Of a stretch of 48,808 nt of DNA, positions 1 through 8,613 are shown piece by piece; position 1 is the stretch's first letter; each line of letters starts with the position of its first letter. The DNA comes from Selenomonadaceae bacterium (GTDB taxonomy: Bacteria; Bacillota; Negativicutes; Selenomonadales; Selenomonadaceae). Below the pieces are notes generated by a model. That model was not told the origin of the DNA, did no database searches, and saw only the letters and a program-made list of their open reading frames with translations. The stretch is from the NCBI GenBank assembly GCA_017427545.1, contig JAFRSO010000026.1, forward strand, positions 1-48,808. Reading direction: 5' to 3'. The position numbers and the translations under genes were made by a program.

Positions 1-1
1 C

Positions 2-646
2 TACGAATTGACGCAAAAAATTGAGCCGGCCTATTATCCCCCGTGCATCAAAAATAAATTCGTGACTTTCGGGAGTTTTAATCAGTTTCGGAAAATGACG
101 GATTCAATGTTGACGGCGTGGAAAAAAATTTTGGACGCCGTATCGAACAGCCGACTGCTCCTCAAGCACAAAATCTTCAACACTGCTGACGGGAAAAATT
201 TTGTCTGCGAACGCTTAAAAAATTTAGGCTTTGACCTTGCACGAGTGGAAATGCGCGGCTTTTCAAAAAATCATCTTGCCGAATATGCCGACATTGATAT
301 TGCCCTGGACACTTTCCCCTATACCGGCGGCGTCACGACTTGTGAAGCAATTTATATGGGAGTGCCGGTCATAAGTCTTTACGGCGACAGGCATGGTACA
401 CGCTTCGGCTTGAGCATTTTAAATAATGTCGGGCTTTACGAACTTGCGGTTGATTCTTATGACGAATATATTAAGCGCGCAGTAGCTTTGGCGGGCGATT
501 GGGAATTGTTGACGATTCTGCGAAGAACTTTGCGGACGATGATGAAGAAATCTCCTCTCATGGATTCGGAAGGTTACGTCCGTGACATTGAAAAAGCTTT
601 TGTCAAAATACTCAACGATGAACGGGAAAAATTTTCGTCAAAATAA
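2..646 (+). CDS. OGT/SPINDLY-like glycosyltransferase, C-terminal part (5' end outside window)
   Basis: The reading frame is open from base 2, so the gene starts left of the window; about 214 residues are visible. They match the C-terminal half of the GT41 (O-GlcNAc transferase/SPINDLY) fold: a HLAEYADIDIALDTFPY segment followed by YTGGVTTCEAIYMGVPV, the donor-nucleotide-binding part of the second Rossmann lobe. It is a close paralogue (about 85-90% identical at the DNA level over the last 230 bases) of the minus-strand gene at 3533-5146. That copy differs just before the DIDIALD motif by a longer KANYKWSTGSKN-type insert. Enzymes of this family transfer a sugar to proteins in the cytoplasm; the acceptor is unknown here. 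A hairpin terminator follows directly. Family is confident, substrate is not. Confidence 0.85.
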   Translation, partial: YELTQKIEPAYYPPCIKNKFVTFGSFNQFRKMTDSMLTAWKKILDAVSNSRLLLKHKIFNTADGKNFVCERLKNLGFDLARVEMRGFSKNHLAEYADIDIALDTFPYTGGVTTCEAIYMGVPVISLYGDRHGTRFGLSILNNVGLYELAVDSYDEYIKRAVALAGDWELLTILRRTLRTMMKKSPLMDSEGYVRDIEKAFVKILNDEREKFSSK

Positions 647-649
647 AAT

Positions 650-681
650 TAAGCGGTTCCGATTAATCAGAGCCGCTTTTA
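650..681 (+). terminator. Rho-independent terminator between convergent genes
   Basis: AGCGGTTC and its near complement GAGCCGCT form a stem around an AT-rich loop, followed by TTTT. It lies between the plus-strand glycosyltransferase and the minus-strand beta-barrel gene and can serve both, since A residues precede it. Confidence 0.7.
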
Positions 682-686
682 AATTT

Positions 687-1457
687 CTAAAAGTCGTAAC
701 GAATGCTCGCGAATGGGCCGTTTAAAACAAATTTTCCGAAGTCGTCACCGCGCCGCAATTTGAAATCAATTCGTCGCCAGCCCGCACTCAATGAAAAATT
801 TTTTTGCGGGAAATATTTTATGCCCGACTCGAAATCAGAGAAGTGGCAATTATTTCCCAGTGGCAAGCCGGAAAATTGCGCGTAAATGTCAAGGCGCGGG
901 CGAATCCTCATGTAAAAATTTATTCCGACGCTCGGCAGGACTGCGAAATAATTTTTTGTAGCAGAATTTTCACCGCGTGTCGAACCTCTCCAGTTTAAAG
1001 CATTTAATGCAACGTTCCAATCAACGCCCGTGCCCATCAGCGAAAAAATTTTCCTGTCGAATTTGAGCTTGACGAAATGAATATCACTTCGCGACTTGAG
1101 CCGACCGCTAAAATTTTTCCCGCCAAAATTAATCGTGCCGTCAATGTAACTTTTGCCCGCGCCGTGAAGGTGCAACCAATCCACCGAAAAATTTTTGTAC
1201 TTGAAGATAATTTCGGGAGCATTGCCCCTCGTGAAATTCAAATCGTCACGAAGATCGACGCGTCCGCCGTTGAATTGGAAGTTGTCGGATTTAATGTAGG
1301 CGTTCAAGTTCGGGGCGAAAAATCTTGCCTCCGTCGTGAAGTCGAAACTTTTCTTTTTGATACTTGCAATGCCCCGGTCGACTTCGGGAGAATTTTCTTG
1401 AGCAGAAGCCGTGCCCGTCAGCAAAATTAAAATCGTCGCCGCAAAAAATTTTCTCAA
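687..1457 (-). CDS. Predicted outer-membrane beta-barrel protein
   Basis: 256 residues with a classical signal peptide (MRKFFAATILILLTG, cleavage after ASA), so exported. The mature part alternates polar and aromatic residues in short strands and ends in SIRYDF; a C-terminal phenylalanine is the usual signal for BAM-dependent insertion of outer-membrane beta-barrels. No named family recognised. The start is a TTG at 1457 with GGAG six bases upstream. The gene follows the CsgG-like gene by 12 bases, so the two are almost certainly co-transcribed and may act together in the envelope. It is one of only two called genes in the window that end in TAG without a heptamer repeat. Barrel prediction is inference from pattern and terminus. 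Confidence 0.7.
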   Translation of the reverse strand: MRKFFAATILILLTGTASAQENSPEVDRGIASIKKKSFDFTTEARFFAPNLNAYIKSDNFQFNGGRVDLRDDLNFTRGNAPEIIFKYKNFSVDWLHLHGAGKSYIDGTINFGGKNFSGRLKSRSDIHFVKLKFDRKIFSLMGTGVDWNVALNALNWRGSTRGENSATKNYFAVLPSVGINFYMRIRPRLDIYAQFSGLPLGNNCHFSDFESGIKYFPQKNFSLSAGWRRIDFKLRRGDDFGKFVLNGPFASIRYDF

Positions 1458-1469
1458 CTGAATTCTCCG

Positions 1470-2396
1470 TCAGAAAAGTTTTCCGCTGAATTTTCCGCCG
1501 ACAAAACCGCCGATATTAACATTGGGCTGAAAATCTTTGTCACTTTTGCCTTGAATGATAACTTTGTCGACGTATTTGTTCACGCGCTTGGAAATGCGTT
1601 TTGCAGAATCTTCGACGGACTCAAGATAAGCCTCCGTCCAAACGTCGCTGTAACCTTTCCTGGGCTTGTGATGTCTGACCGCCTGCCCGATAAAATTTTT
1701 CTCCCAAAGGATTTCGCCGCTCTCCACGCTGATAAATTGCATGTTGACGACGGCATTTAACGCAGTGCGTTTCGTTTGAATGAAGCCGCCGAGACCGATA
1801 CCCGTTCCGACGCGGCGCAAAGTTTTATCACGACTGCTTGAGCCGTTGCCGGAAAAAGATAAAGTTGCGCCCACCAAGTTAAAAATCGTCCCGATAGTTT
1901 TATCCTCAACCTGCGACGTGCCCAGTCCCAAAACCTCACAGCGAATGACATAATCAACGCCCGCATTTTTATATAAATCCCCGTCAAAATTTTCGGGAAT
2001 GGTGCCATGTTGCGGTAATTCAATCGCGCCGAAAGTCAACAGCTCTCCGATTTTTGCGGCAGGGGGATCGGCAGGAACTTCCGCGTCAGTCGATTTAATT
2101 TCGTCGGAAGAGTTTTCAACCGGAACATTTTCATCGAACGGCTTAATTTCTTCGGCGGGAATTTCATTGTCAGGTTTCGTGTTGATGACGGTTATAAGAT
2201 TTTTCTCGACAAGCTTTTCATTCAAGAAATTTTCCAAATTCGTTGCGGTATCAAGCTCCTTGTAGCGTGAATGATCCATAACCTCGATTGCAACTTTTAT
2301 GCGATCCTCTTCGGCCAATTCGGTTTTCTTAGCCGAAGCCGCGCCCTGCATGACAAGTAATATCGTCAAGCAAAGCAGGAAAATTTTTTTCGTCAT
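1470..2396 (-). CDS. Exported CsgG/HfaB-like protein
   Basis: 308 residues from the ATG at 2396. GGGAGG lies seven bases upstream of it, whereas an in-frame TTG at 2420 has no ribosome site. A signal peptide (MTKKIFLLCLTILLVMQG, ending ASA) leads to a region opening RIKVAIEVMDHSRY and later VDYVIRCEVLGLGTS, AVVNMQFISVESGEILWEK and TEAYLESVEDSAKRISKRV. This order resembles CsgG/HfaB-type periplasmic or outer-membrane assembly proteins. There is no lipobox cysteine, unlike true CsgG. An acidic Glu/Pro/Asp-rich insert (about residues 95-125) interrupts the fold. A TATAAT box at 2422-2427 (minus strand) is a plausible -10. It heads a two-gene unit with the beta-barrel gene downstream. Function uncertain. 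Confidence 0.55.
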   Translation of the reverse strand: MTKKIFLLCLTILLVMQGAASAKKTELAEEDRIKVAIEVMDHSRYKELDTATNLENFLNEKLVEKNLITVINTKPDNEIPAEEIKPFDENVPVENSSDEIKSTDAEVPADPPAAKIGELLTFGAIELPQHGTIPENFDGDLYKNAGVDYVIRCEVLGLGTSQVEDKTIGTIFNLVGATLSFSGNGSSSRDKTLRRVGTGIGLGGFIQTKRTALNAVVNMQFISVESGEILWEKNFIGQAVRHHKPRKGYSDVWTEAYLESVEDSAKRISKRVNKYVDKVIIQGKSDKDFQPNVNIGGFVGGKFSGKLF

Positions 2397-2480
2397 GACA
2401 TCGCCTCCCAATTTTTTCAAGATTATACAACAGGTTGCGGCAAAAAAAAATCCCTCGTCGATTTTTGCGGGGAATTTTTT

Positions 2481-3536
2481 TTACAGCGCGGCACGAATTT
2501 TGAAAGCAATTTCACCGTCCTCACGTTCGGAAGAATTTTCCAGACGAGCATTTTGGGCGACGGAATTTTTCACGCGTCCGAGGTAAGATTTTACAGCGTC
2601 GGGCTTATCTGCGACACCTTCAAGCTCTAAAGAATTTTCCTCAAGGCGAATTTCCGTCAAGTGAACGTCTTCGCCCGAAATTTTTCCGAGATTGAGCAGA
2701 AGATTAAATTTCGTCGTGGAGACATCTTGAGCAGCGCAAATTTCGTTCAGCCGGTGAAGTTCGGAAATATTTTCGTCGAGATTTTTTTTTAAGGCAAGGT
2801 CGTCTTGAAATTCGGCGACAGAATTTTTTGCCGCGTCGAGATTGATTGAGGCCGTTCTATATTCCAGAAAAATTTTTGTCGACAAGCCGAGCAGGACGAT
2901 TAAAAAAATTGCCGCCACCGCGTAAGAAATTTTTTTCAGATTGAGTGAACTGCCTCGCGTCGCCAAAAAGTTCGGTGATTTATCTTCGCGGATAATTTCT
3001 GCTATGAATTTTGCTTTGTCGACGGGTTGATTTTTTCGCAACAAATCCGGCGGCATGATTGACAGGGCGCGCAATTTCATGCCGAATTTTTCCCACACCG
3101 CAACAAATTCTTCAGCACGTTTCCGCGACAAAGTTTCCATCCAAAGTTCTTCGCCGACCGACGTGGAAGAAAACATTGCATCAGCATCAGCTTCAGCTTC
3201 TGCCTGCGCGACTGCCCAACTTTTGATGAAGGACGGAATTTCTTTTGGCGGAAGATTGTCGACTCCTGTCTGAAAAGTTACGGCGTCATCATCTTGAAGA
3301 CAAAATCCGACTGCGGAAGTTTTCCAGCCCTTTTCACGACACGTTAGCGAAATTTTTTCGGCAAGCTGTTCAACCTCAAAACCTTCCGCCTCAACCTCGA
3401 CAACCTCAAATTCTTCCGTCAATCGCACGACAAAAATTTTTTCCCCGTCAAAATATGCGCCGACGACTTCGCTAACATCAGCCTTGAAAAAATTTTTTAG
3501 CCGTGTCAAAAAACTTTCGCCGCTCAAAAAAATCAC
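2481..3536 (-). CDS. PilM/PilN (GspL-like) type IV pilus or type II secretion assembly protein
   Basis: 351 residues. The N-terminal ~195 residues look like a reduced actin-like (PilM/GspL cytoplasmic) domain. One membrane helix follows (YAVAAIFLIVLLGLSTKIFL, about 204-223), then a coiled coil and a periplasmic PilN-type domain (LLNLGKISGEDVHLTEIRLE, SLELEGVADKPDAVKSYLGR). This layout matches GspL, or fused PilM-PilN, which connect the cytoplasmic ATPase to the periplasmic pilus platform. The start is a GTG overlapping the TGA of the glycosyltransferase gene (GTGA), implying translational coupling. No other pilus gene is in the window. Confidence is good for the C-terminal PilN-like part and moderate for the N-terminal domain. 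Confidence 0.6.
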   Translation of the reverse strand: MIFLSGESFLTRLKNFFKADVSEVVGAYFDGEKIFVVRLTEEFEVVEVEAEGFEVEQLAEKISLTCREKGWKTSAVGFCLQDDDAVTFQTGVDNLPPKEIPSFIKSWAVAQAEAEADADAMFSSTSVGEELWMETLSRKRAEEFVAVWEKFGMKLRALSIMPPDLLRKNQPVDKAKFIAEIIREDKSPNFLATRGSSLNLKKISYAVAAIFLIVLLGLSTKIFLEYRTASINLDAAKNSVAEFQDDLALKKNLDENISELHRLNEICAAQDVSTTKFNLLLNLGKISGEDVHLTEIRLEENSLELEGVADKPDAVKSYLGRVKNSVAQNARLENSSEREDGEIAFKIRAAL

Positions 3537-5146
3537 CCGTTCAAAAATTTTTCCCGTTCATCGTTGAGAATTTTAATAAAAACTTTTTCAATGTCGCGGA
3601 CATATCCTTCAGCGTCCATAAGAGGAGATTTTTTCATCATCGTCCGCAAATTTCTCCGCAGAATTTTCAACAACTCCCAATCACTCGCCAAAGCCACTGC
3701 ACGCTTAATATATTCATCATAAGAATCAACCGCAAGTTCATTGAGTCCGACGTTGCTTAAAATGCTAAGTCCGAAGCGTGTACCATGCCTGCCGCCGTAA
3801 AGACTGATGACGGGCACGCCCATATACAGAGCCTCGCAAGTCGTGACGCCGCCGGTATAGGGGAAAGTGTCCAGTGCAATATCAATGTCATCGTAATCAT
3901 TAAGCCAAATATTTTTTGAGCCGGTACTCCACTTATAATTGGCTTTGCGCATTTCAATTCGAGACAAATCCAAGCCTAAATTTTTCAATCGTTCGCAGAC
4001 AAAATTTTTCCCGTCCGCAGTGTCGAAGATTGTGTGCTTGAAAATCAGTCGGCTGTTCGGCACGGCGTCGAGAATTTTTTTCCACGTCGCCAATATCGTA
4101 TCGGTAATCTTGTTAAATCTGTTAAAACAGCCGAAAGTCACGAAATTATTTTTTATGCACGGAGGATTGGCGGCGGGTTCAATGTTGACGGACGATTCGT
4201 AGCAAATATGACTGTGCGGCATTTTGATAATCTTCTCGCAAAAATATTCGTTCATAGCCGCTGCATTATCCGCGCAATAAACGTCCGACAAAAAATAATC
4301 GAAGCAATCAAGGCCGGTGCTGTTCATGTAGCCGATACCCGAAATTTGGACAGAGGCAGGCTGATATGCCGCGACTCGGAGCCGATTATCGGACGTGTGA
4401 CCGCTCAAGTCGAAGAGTATATCAATTTCATCGTTGCGAATGATTGTGGCAGCGTCCTCGTCCGTCAAGTCAAAAATATCGCGCCAGCCGTCAGCAACCG
4501 AGCGTAAATGATTTGTAACGTGGTCTGAACTCTTGCTGCTTGAGTAAAAAAATATCTCGAAAAGATTTTTATCAAGCTTCGTCAACAGTGCCCATGACCA
4601 ATTTATAACAGGGTGATTGTTAAAGTCAGCGGACAAAAACCCTATGCGAATTTTTTTATTATTATAAAATCGTTTCGGGAAGGGACTAATCCCCATTTTT
4701 AAAAGATATTTTTTGCACTCGTTATAGCATTCGTGGAAGTCGGCAGCTGAAAATTCTTCCGAAAAATTCATCAGAAAAATTATAACTGATGTTAAATCAA
4801 GAGCTTTCTTTTCATCATCTGTAAAATTCACTGATAAACGATGAAATTCATAAGCTTCTTTGTATAAAGATAAATTTGTACAAGCTGCTCCTATATTATA
4901 GAAAATGTCGGAAGAAAAATTTTTTTCTTTGGGCGAAGAAAATCTAAGGAGCGGCAATAATTTTTCACATGCATAAAATTCTTTGACAGGGTTGCCGACC
5001 GCATGCCAAATAAGAGATTCCAACGAATAAGCACTTTTGTAATTCGGATCTAAGATTTTCAGTTCGTCCAAAATTCTCAACGCCGCGTCGTAATTTTGTG
5101 ATCTGTATTCTTGAAAAGCCTGTGCATAAAGTTCGTTATTGTCCAT
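3533..5146 (-). CDS. TPR plus OGT/SPINDLY-like (GT41) protein glycosyltransferase
   Basis: 537 residues. An N-terminal tetratricopeptide-like region (about 1-150; ELYAQAFQEYRSQNYDAAL, IFYNIGAACTNLSLYKEAY) is followed by the bipartite GT41 catalytic region. IRIGFLSADFNNHPV carries the conserved His motif, then DILFDLSGHTSDNRL, QPASVQISGIGYMNSTGL and YTGGVTTCEALYMGVPV follow. Bacterial members glycosylate surface proteins or flagellins; the target is unknown. The ATG shares one base with the TAA of the upstream aminotransferase gene (TAATG), and the 3' end overlaps the PilN-like gene by four bases. This coupling suggests a pilin-like or other envelope protein as acceptor, which is inference. 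Paralogue of the truncated gene at 2-646, in the opposite orientation. Confidence 0.88.
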   Translation of the reverse strand: MDNNELYAQAFQEYRSQNYDAALRILDELKILDPNYKSAYSLESLIWHAVGNPVKEFYACEKLLPLLRFSSPKEKNFSSDIFYNIGAACTNLSLYKEAYEFHRLSVNFTDDEKKALDLTSVIIFLMNFSEEFSAADFHECYNECKKYLLKMGISPFPKRFYNNKKIRIGFLSADFNNHPVINWSWALLTKLDKNLFEIFFYSSSKSSDHVTNHLRSVADGWRDIFDLTDEDAATIIRNDEIDILFDLSGHTSDNRLRVAAYQPASVQISGIGYMNSTGLDCFDYFLSDVYCADNAAAMNEYFCEKIIKMPHSHICYESSVNIEPAANPPCIKNNFVTFGCFNRFNKITDTILATWKKILDAVPNSRLIFKHTIFDTADGKNFVCERLKNLGLDLSRIEMRKANYKWSTGSKNIWLNDYDDIDIALDTFPYTGGVTTCEALYMGVPVISLYGGRHGTRFGLSILSNVGLNELAVDSYDEYIKRAVALASDWELLKILRRNLRTMMKKSPLMDAEGYVRDIEKVFIKILNDEREKFLNG

Positions 5147-6312
5147 TATTTGTGCGCCTTCAAAAAGTGTTCGATACGATTCAACGCCTCGGAAATTTTA
5201 TCAATGCTCGTGGCGTAGGAGCACCGAACATGCCCCGCGCCGCATTTGCCGAAAGCTGTGCCGGGGACAAGTGCGACGTGTTCGGCTTTAATCAATTTTT
5301 CGGCAAAGACCTCCGAATTTAAACCGCTTGACGTGATGTTCGGGAAAATGTAAAAAGCTCCGCGCGGCTCGAAACTGTCCAAGCCCAAAGTCTTGAAGCC
5401 TTCGTAAATCAAATGGCGTCGTCTGTCATAATCGGCGACCATTTTTTTCATATACTTTTCGCCGCGCTTGAGAGCCTCGACTGCCGCCATCTGTGCAGTT
5501 ATCGGCGCACAGAGAATTGTATATTGATGAATTTTCGTCATCGCCGCGATAAAGTCAGGATTGCTCAAGGCGTAACCGATTCGCCAGCCCGTCATTGCAT
5601 AGGCCTTGCTGAAACCGTTCAGCAAAATCGTCCTGTCACGCATCTTCGGCAGGGTTGAAAAACATTCATGGACGCCGCCATAAGTCAAATCGCCGTAAAT
5701 TTCGTCGGATATAACAATCAAGTCATTAGCTTCCGCGAAGTCCGCAATTTTCAACAGATCGTCGCGTTCCATAATCGCACCCGTCGGATTGTTCGGGTAG
5801 CCGATTAAAATTGCCTTGGTCTTGTCCGTGACGAACGGTTCCAACTCTTCGGGCGTAATTCGGAATTCGTTTTCAATCTTCGCGGGGACGCTGACGGGTA
5901 CGCCGTTCGCCATAAAAGTGCACGCTTGATAGGAGACGTAACAGGGTTCGGGAATCAAAACTTCATCGCCGGGATTTAGGATTGCTCGCAACGCCAAATC
6001 CAACGCCTCACTCACGCCGACTGTCACCAAAATTTCCGTGTCAACGTCGTAGCTCAAGTTGAATTTTTCGCGATAGTGATTGGCAATTTCCTCGCGCAAC
6101 TTCAACATGCCGCGATTGGCAGTGTAGCTGGTGTAACCGCGCTCCAAACCGTAAACGCAACTTTCACGAATCGGCCAGGGCGTCACAAAATCCGGCTCAC
6201 CCACTCCCAAAGATATAACGTCCTGCATTTTCGCCGCAATGTCAAAAAATTTTCTTATACCACTCGGCGCAACGGCTTTAACAGAATTCGACAGCTTAAC
6301 TTGCCACGTCAT
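5146..6312 (-). CDS. PLP-dependent class I/II aminotransferase (AlaT-like)
   Basis: 388 residues, the usual length for aspartate-aminotransferase superfamily subgroup I. Visible motifs are ISLGVGEPDF near residue 34, YPNNPTG (172-178) for the cofactor phosphate side, ISDEIY (201-206) and the Schiff-base lysine K236 in NGFSKAYAMTGWR. The substrate is not readable from sequence. However, its pairing with an Lrp/AsnC regulator in a four-base overlap is the arrangement of Bacillus alaR-alaT (alanine transaminase), so alanine/pyruvate or aromatic transamination is likely. It is second in a four-gene coupled operon. Family certain; specificity inferred. Confidence 0.9.
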   Translation of the reverse strand: MTWQVKLSNSVKAVAPSGIRKFFDIAAKMQDVISLGVGEPDFVTPWPIRESCVYGLERGYTSYTANRGMLKLREEIANHYREKFNLSYDVDTEILVTVGVSEALDLALRAILNPGDEVLIPEPCYVSYQACTFMANGVPVSVPAKIENEFRITPEELEPFVTDKTKAILIGYPNNPTGAIMERDDLLKIADFAEANDLIVISDEIYGDLTYGGVHECFSTLPKMRDRTILLNGFSKAYAMTGWRIGYALSNPDFIAAMTKIHQYTILCAPITAQMAAVEALKRGEKYMKKMVADYDRRRHLIYEGFKTLGLDSFEPRGAFYIFPNITSSGLNSEVFAEKLIKAEHVALVPGTAFGKCGAGHVRCSYATSIDKISEALNRIEHFLKAHK

Positions 6313-6788
6313 GGCGCAACCACCAACCTGCGATCACGGTCATCATCTTCCATAATCACGCCGTCTTTTTTATACGCCTTCAACATGAAATGACTTCGCG
6401 TCTGCGTAACGCCTTCAATCGGCGCAAGTCTCGTCGCCACGAAATTTGCAACGTCCTTGAGTGATTTGCCCTCGATGATAACAAGCAAGTCGAAGTTGCC
6501 GCTCATCAGATAAACCGTGCGCACCTCGTCGAAGCGGTAAATTCTTTCGGCAATGGCGTCGAAGCCGACTTCACGTTGAGGCGTCAAATTAATTTCAATT
6601 ACCGCCGTAACGTTGTCGTCGCCGAATTTTTCCCAGTTAATCAGTGCGCCGTAAGACAGGATAATTTTTTCCTTCTCCAGCACGGCAATTTCCTTTTCGA
6701 TTTCGTACTCCGACTTTTGCAACATTGACGCCAACTCACCTGTCGACAAGCGGGCGTTGTGCTCCAACAATTCCAAAATTTCTTTCAT
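6309..6788 (-). CDS. Lrp/AsnC family transcriptional regulator (AlaR-like)
   Basis: 159 residues. An N-terminal winged helix (MKEILELLEHNARLSTGELASML, then an IILSYGALINWEKFG wing/linker) is followed by an RAM/AsnC effector domain containing VRTVYLMSGNFDLLVII, typical of the family. The ATG at 6788 is chosen because GAGGTG lies six bases upstream; an upstream in-frame GTG at 6797 falls inside that ribosome site. It overlaps the aminotransferase gene by four bases and probably controls it, sensing an amino acid. The C-terminus (KAYKKDGVIMEDDDRDRRL) is slightly longer than usual. Confidence 0.9.
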   Translation of the reverse strand: MKEILELLEHNARLSTGELASMLQKSEYEIEKEIAVLEKEKIILSYGALINWEKFGDDNVTAVIEINLTPQREVGFDAIAERIYRFDEVRTVYLMSGNFDLLVIIEGKSLKDVANFVATRLAPIEGVTQTRSHFMLKAYKKDGVIMEDDDRDRRLVVAP

Positions 6789-6802
6789 AGCAATCACCTC
6801 TT

Positions 6803-6875
6803 TTAGGAACTAGTAAATAGGAACTGGGAACTAGTAGAGATTAGGGATTAGTAAAAACTAGTTCCTAGTTCCTAC
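6803..6875. repeat. Heptanucleotide repeat tract abutting fliB stop
   Basis: Degenerate copies of TAGGAAC/TAGTAAA with a TAGGGAT variant fill the fliB-alaR gap. The fliB stop codon TAG is the first three bases of the minus-strand repeat. Units at the two ends are inverted relative to each other and could form a hairpin. Confidence 0.85.
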
Positions 6876-7891
6876 AATTCAATCATCATCGAACAGAAAA
6901 CTTCTGCGTCGTGAGATGCGGCAAAATTTTTAATCGCCTCCATGCCGCCGCGACTGTGATCAAGTTTGTCGTTGAGTGCACAGAGCATTTCCAAAAAATC
7001 TTCCAAAGTCAATCGCGTCCGTGATATTGTCGTCAAGACCGCTGCAAACTCAATCGCCCGATAAGTCGTCACGAACACTCGACAATTAAATTTCTCGTCG
7101 CCACTGAACGCGTTGGGATAGCACCGCATAAAAAATTCATTGACCAGATAATTCTCCAGCACGACGGAAAATTTTTCTCGGATCTTCGGCAAAATATTTT
7201 CCCTGTGTGCAAGATAAGCCGTAGCAAGTTGAGATTTTTTTTCGGCAGACAAAGCGGCGTCGTAAGTCTCACCGAAAATTTCAGCCAACGTCAATGCGTG
7301 ATTCTTCGCGTCGAAGTCGGCAAAATTCTCCTCCCCGAAAAATTTACACAGCTCCGCCAATCGTCGATTCAGTGAAAATTCTCGTCGCTGTAAAATTTTT
7401 ATCGCCGCCCGTTGAGTGTCCAAAAATTTTTCCGCGACAGAAATTCTCGCCGTGAAGTCGAAAACTTGCCGCGCCTTGAGCGTGTCGACGACTTCAAAAT
7501 CAATCGGTTCAGCGCGCAGGAGAATTAAAATCGCCGCTACCGGACAAGTCAGCGTCATTGATTGCGAAAAAATTTCTTCGCCGAGTTTGTAAGTCACTCG
7601 CGGGAAACTTTGACATATTGCCGGCAAAAATTCTTCGCCATGTTTGATTTGCAGTCGGCACAAAAAATTTTCGTCGAGGAAAGGACATGCCCCCGAAGGT
7701 TTCATCTTGAAGGCTTGCGCGTCCTCATCGACAAGGCGGAAAATTTCCGTGTAGTCATTGGCGGGGAGACGCAAGAATTTTTCCCGCGCCTCCTCGTCCA
7801 AAAAAATCCGCCAGTCCCGACAACATCTTGAGCCGCAAGTTTTGCCGTCGCACTTGAAATCTTTTACGTAAGTCGGACGAAAAATTTTCAT
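6872..7891 (-). CDS. fliB: FliB-type flagellin lysine-N-methylase (Cys-rich Fe-S-like protein)
   Basis: 339 residues. The N-terminal cluster IFRPTYVKDFKCDGKTCGSRCC, then CPFLDENFLCRLQIKHGEEF and AICQSFPRV, with TLTCPVAA, is the cysteine pattern of FliB/YkgJ-related proteins that methylate flagellin lysines. The ATG at 7891 overlaps the TGA of the preceding flavoprotein gene (ATGA) and puts the conserved RPTYVKDF motif at the N-terminus. A TTG at 7915 is possible but less likely. No flagellar gene is nearby, so the protein is an orphan here; other methylation targets are possible. The stop TAG is part of a heptamer repeat tract. Confidence 0.75.
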   Translation of the reverse strand: MKIFRPTYVKDFKCDGKTCGSRCCRDWRIFLDEEAREKFLRLPANDYTEIFRLVDEDAQAFKMKPSGACPFLDENFLCRLQIKHGEEFLPAICQSFPRVTYKLGEEIFSQSMTLTCPVAAILILLRAEPIDFEVVDTLKARQVFDFTARISVAEKFLDTQRAAIKILQRREFSLNRRLAELCKFFGEENFADFDAKNHALTLAEIFGETYDAALSAEKKSQLATAYLAHRENILPKIREKFSVVLENYLVNEFFMRCYPNAFSGDEKFNCRVFVTTYRAIEFAAVLTTISRTRLTLEDFLEMLCALNDKLDHSRGGMEAIKNFAASHDAEVFCSMMIEL

Positions 7892-8508
7892 CTGATAAAA
7901 TGCGTCGGCGTCCAAGGTTCAACTTCAGGCAAGCCGAATTTTTCTTTGCCAAGCGCGATTGACCTCATAAGAAAAGTCATGTTGCGGGCAAGAGTTCGCA
8001 TTGTCTGCAAGCCTTCAATGTCTTGAACAGCCTCGCCGGGATTCATGCCGTAAACCATATTCCAATATTGACTTGTGGCAATCGTCATGCCCGTGTTGCC
8101 GAAATATTTGTTGAACACGTCGTAAGCGGCAGAGCATCCTCCGCGACGTGCAACCACTACGCCCGCGCCGACTTTACCGGTTTTGTCCTGCGTGAATGTG
8201 CTGTAAAAAAGTCTGTCAAGAAATGCAAGAGCCGTGCCGTTGGGTGAGGCAAAATAAACCGGCGCACCGATTACGAAGCCGTCCGACTCCATGAAAATCG
8301 GCGCAATCTCGTTGACAATATCGTTAATGGCGCAATGACCGATTTCAAAACATTTCTGGCACGCCATGCAGCCGCGGACAGCTTTGTTGCCGATGTGGAA
8401 ATAATTCGTCTCGATGCCTTCCGCCTCAAAAACTTTAATCATCTCGTTGAGGGCAACAGCCGTATTGCCGTCAGCTTTGGGGGAACCGTTTATAAGCAGA
8501 ACTTTCAT
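7888..8508 (-). CDS. Flavodoxin-fold NAD(P)H-dependent FMN reductase / iron-sulfur flavoprotein
   Basis: 206 residues. The N-terminus MKVLLINGSPKADGNTAVAL is the FMN-phosphate-binding start of the NADPH-dependent FMN reductase family. RGCMACQKCFEIGHCAIND supplies a compact Cys cluster, as in iron-sulfur flavoproteins, and VIGAPVYFASPNGTALAFLD is the second flavin-contact loop. Start: ATG 8508 with GGAAGGAGTG just upstream; an in-frame ATG at 8526 begins at the ribosome site itself and is rejected. Overlaps fliB by four bases, so the two are co-translated. It probably supplies reducing equivalents; the partner is unknown. Confidence 0.85.
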   Translation of the reverse strand: MKVLLINGSPKADGNTAVALNEMIKVFEAEGIETNYFHIGNKAVRGCMACQKCFEIGHCAINDIVNEIAPIFMESDGFVIGAPVYFASPNGTALAFLDRLFYSTFTQDKTGKVGAGVVVARRGGCSAAYDVFNKYFGNTGMTIATSQYWNMVYGMNPGEAVQDIEGLQTMRTLARNMTFLMRSIALGKEKFGLPEVEPWTPTHFIR

Positions 8509-8572
8509 TTTAAACACTCCTTCCATACGCTAGCAGAATATTTTGACGCGCTTGGCAAAAATCCTTTTGAGG

Positions 8573-8603
8573 CAAAAAAAATCCCCAACGTTTGAACGTC
8601 GGG
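8573..8603 (-). terminator. Rho-independent terminator downstream of mutL
   Basis: On the minus strand CCCGACGTT pairs with AACGTTGGGG around a short loop and is followed by ATTTTTTTT. It separates mutL from the flavoprotein-fliB pair. Confidence 0.8.
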
Positions 8604-8613
8604 AAAAATTTTT

